A model generated the notes under the pieces. It was not told where the DNA came from. It worked only from the letters and a program-made list of their open reading frames with translations, and searched no databases. A program made the translations under genes and the position numbers. Source: an uncultured Clostridia bacterium (GTDB taxonomy: Bacteria; Bacillota_A; Clostridia; Oscillospirales; Ruminococcaceae). From it: a stretch of 12,198 nucleotides of DNA. Shown in pieces: positions 12,172-12,198 of this stretch. Numbering within the stretch: the stretch's first letter is position 1; the number at the start of each line of letters is the position of its first letter. The DNA lies in the NCBI GenBank assembly GCA_947169455.1, contig CAMVPV010000007.1, positions 1 to 12,198 of the forward strand. The letters run 5' to 3'.

Positions 12172-12198
12172 GGGACGCCCTCTATCGCAGGGCGTCCC
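12172..12198. terminator. Perfect 10-bp GC-rich hairpin at the window edge, probable terminator
   Basis: gggacgccct (12172-12181) pairs exactly with agggcgtccc (12189-12198) around a 7-base loop, and the window ends with the stem. A T-run beyond the edge would make it a plus-strand terminator. On the minus strand it is followed by CCTTCTAACT, a poor tail. The stretch between this hairpin and the promoter at 12070 shows no gene. Confidence 0.45.

Noticed and set aside
1..12198. tRNA, rRNA, CRISPR array, complete insertion sequence or toxin-antitoxin pair
   Set aside because: I saw no cloverleaf-type sequence, regularly spaced repeats, transposase motifs or paired toxin-antitoxin genes on either strand.

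Overview
The window looks like a chromosome segment from an anaerobic, low-oxygen-adapted Firmicute of the Clostridia, most likely Ruminococcus or a near relative (Oscillospiraceae). The evidence is a NuoE/NuoF/[FeFe]-hydrogenase operon, a C_GCAxxG_C_C protein, a DUF4015-type putative glycoside hydrolase, a VanZ-like protein, strong AGGAGG ribosome binding sites and clear sigma-A promoters. The genus is an inference from gene content and style, not a database match.

Layout. 1-1716 (+): the C-terminal part of an alpha/beta hydrolase, then a membrane-anchored DUF4015-type protein. 1740-2237 (-): a small helical conserved protein that may use a rare ATT start, with a long inverted repeat behind it that is probably its terminator. 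2351-3322 (+): a cysteine-rich C_GCAxxG_C_C protein and an unrecognised 186-residue protein. 3323-3702: a non-coding stretch with a 107-bp element bounded by perfect 18-bp inverted repeats, a GC-rich hairpin terminator and a good promoter. 3703-7934 (+): the core of the window, hydC-hydB-hydA, closed by a strong terminator. 7965-10147 (+): a second promoter drives a small membrane-protein locus in which a two-helix module occurs three times in tandem (81, 69 and 358 residues, the last fused to a large extracytoplasmic domain), followed by a VanZ-like protein. 10222-12070 (-): a Cof-type HAD phosphatase and, upstream, an alpha/beta hydrolase gene broken by a frameshifting deletion. The broken gene has a consensus promoter and a leader that reads as a yybP-ykoY (Mn2+) riboswitch with a terminator as expression platform. 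12172-12198: a perfect 10-bp hairpin cut off by the window edge.

Function. HydABC should be a soluble, flavin-based electron-bifurcating or confurcating hydrogenase. It would couple NADH and reduced ferredoxin oxidation to H2 release during sugar fermentation. The other loci are small accessory units with no visible link to it.

The observations most worth a second look are: an apparent Mn2+ riboswitch placed in front of an alpha/beta hydrolase instead of a manganese exporter; the frameshift in that hydrolase; the tandem triplication with identical 42-bp junctions; the inverted-repeat element upstream of the hydrogenase operon; and an Ile in place of the usual Met in the HydA L2 (MPCxxK) motif.
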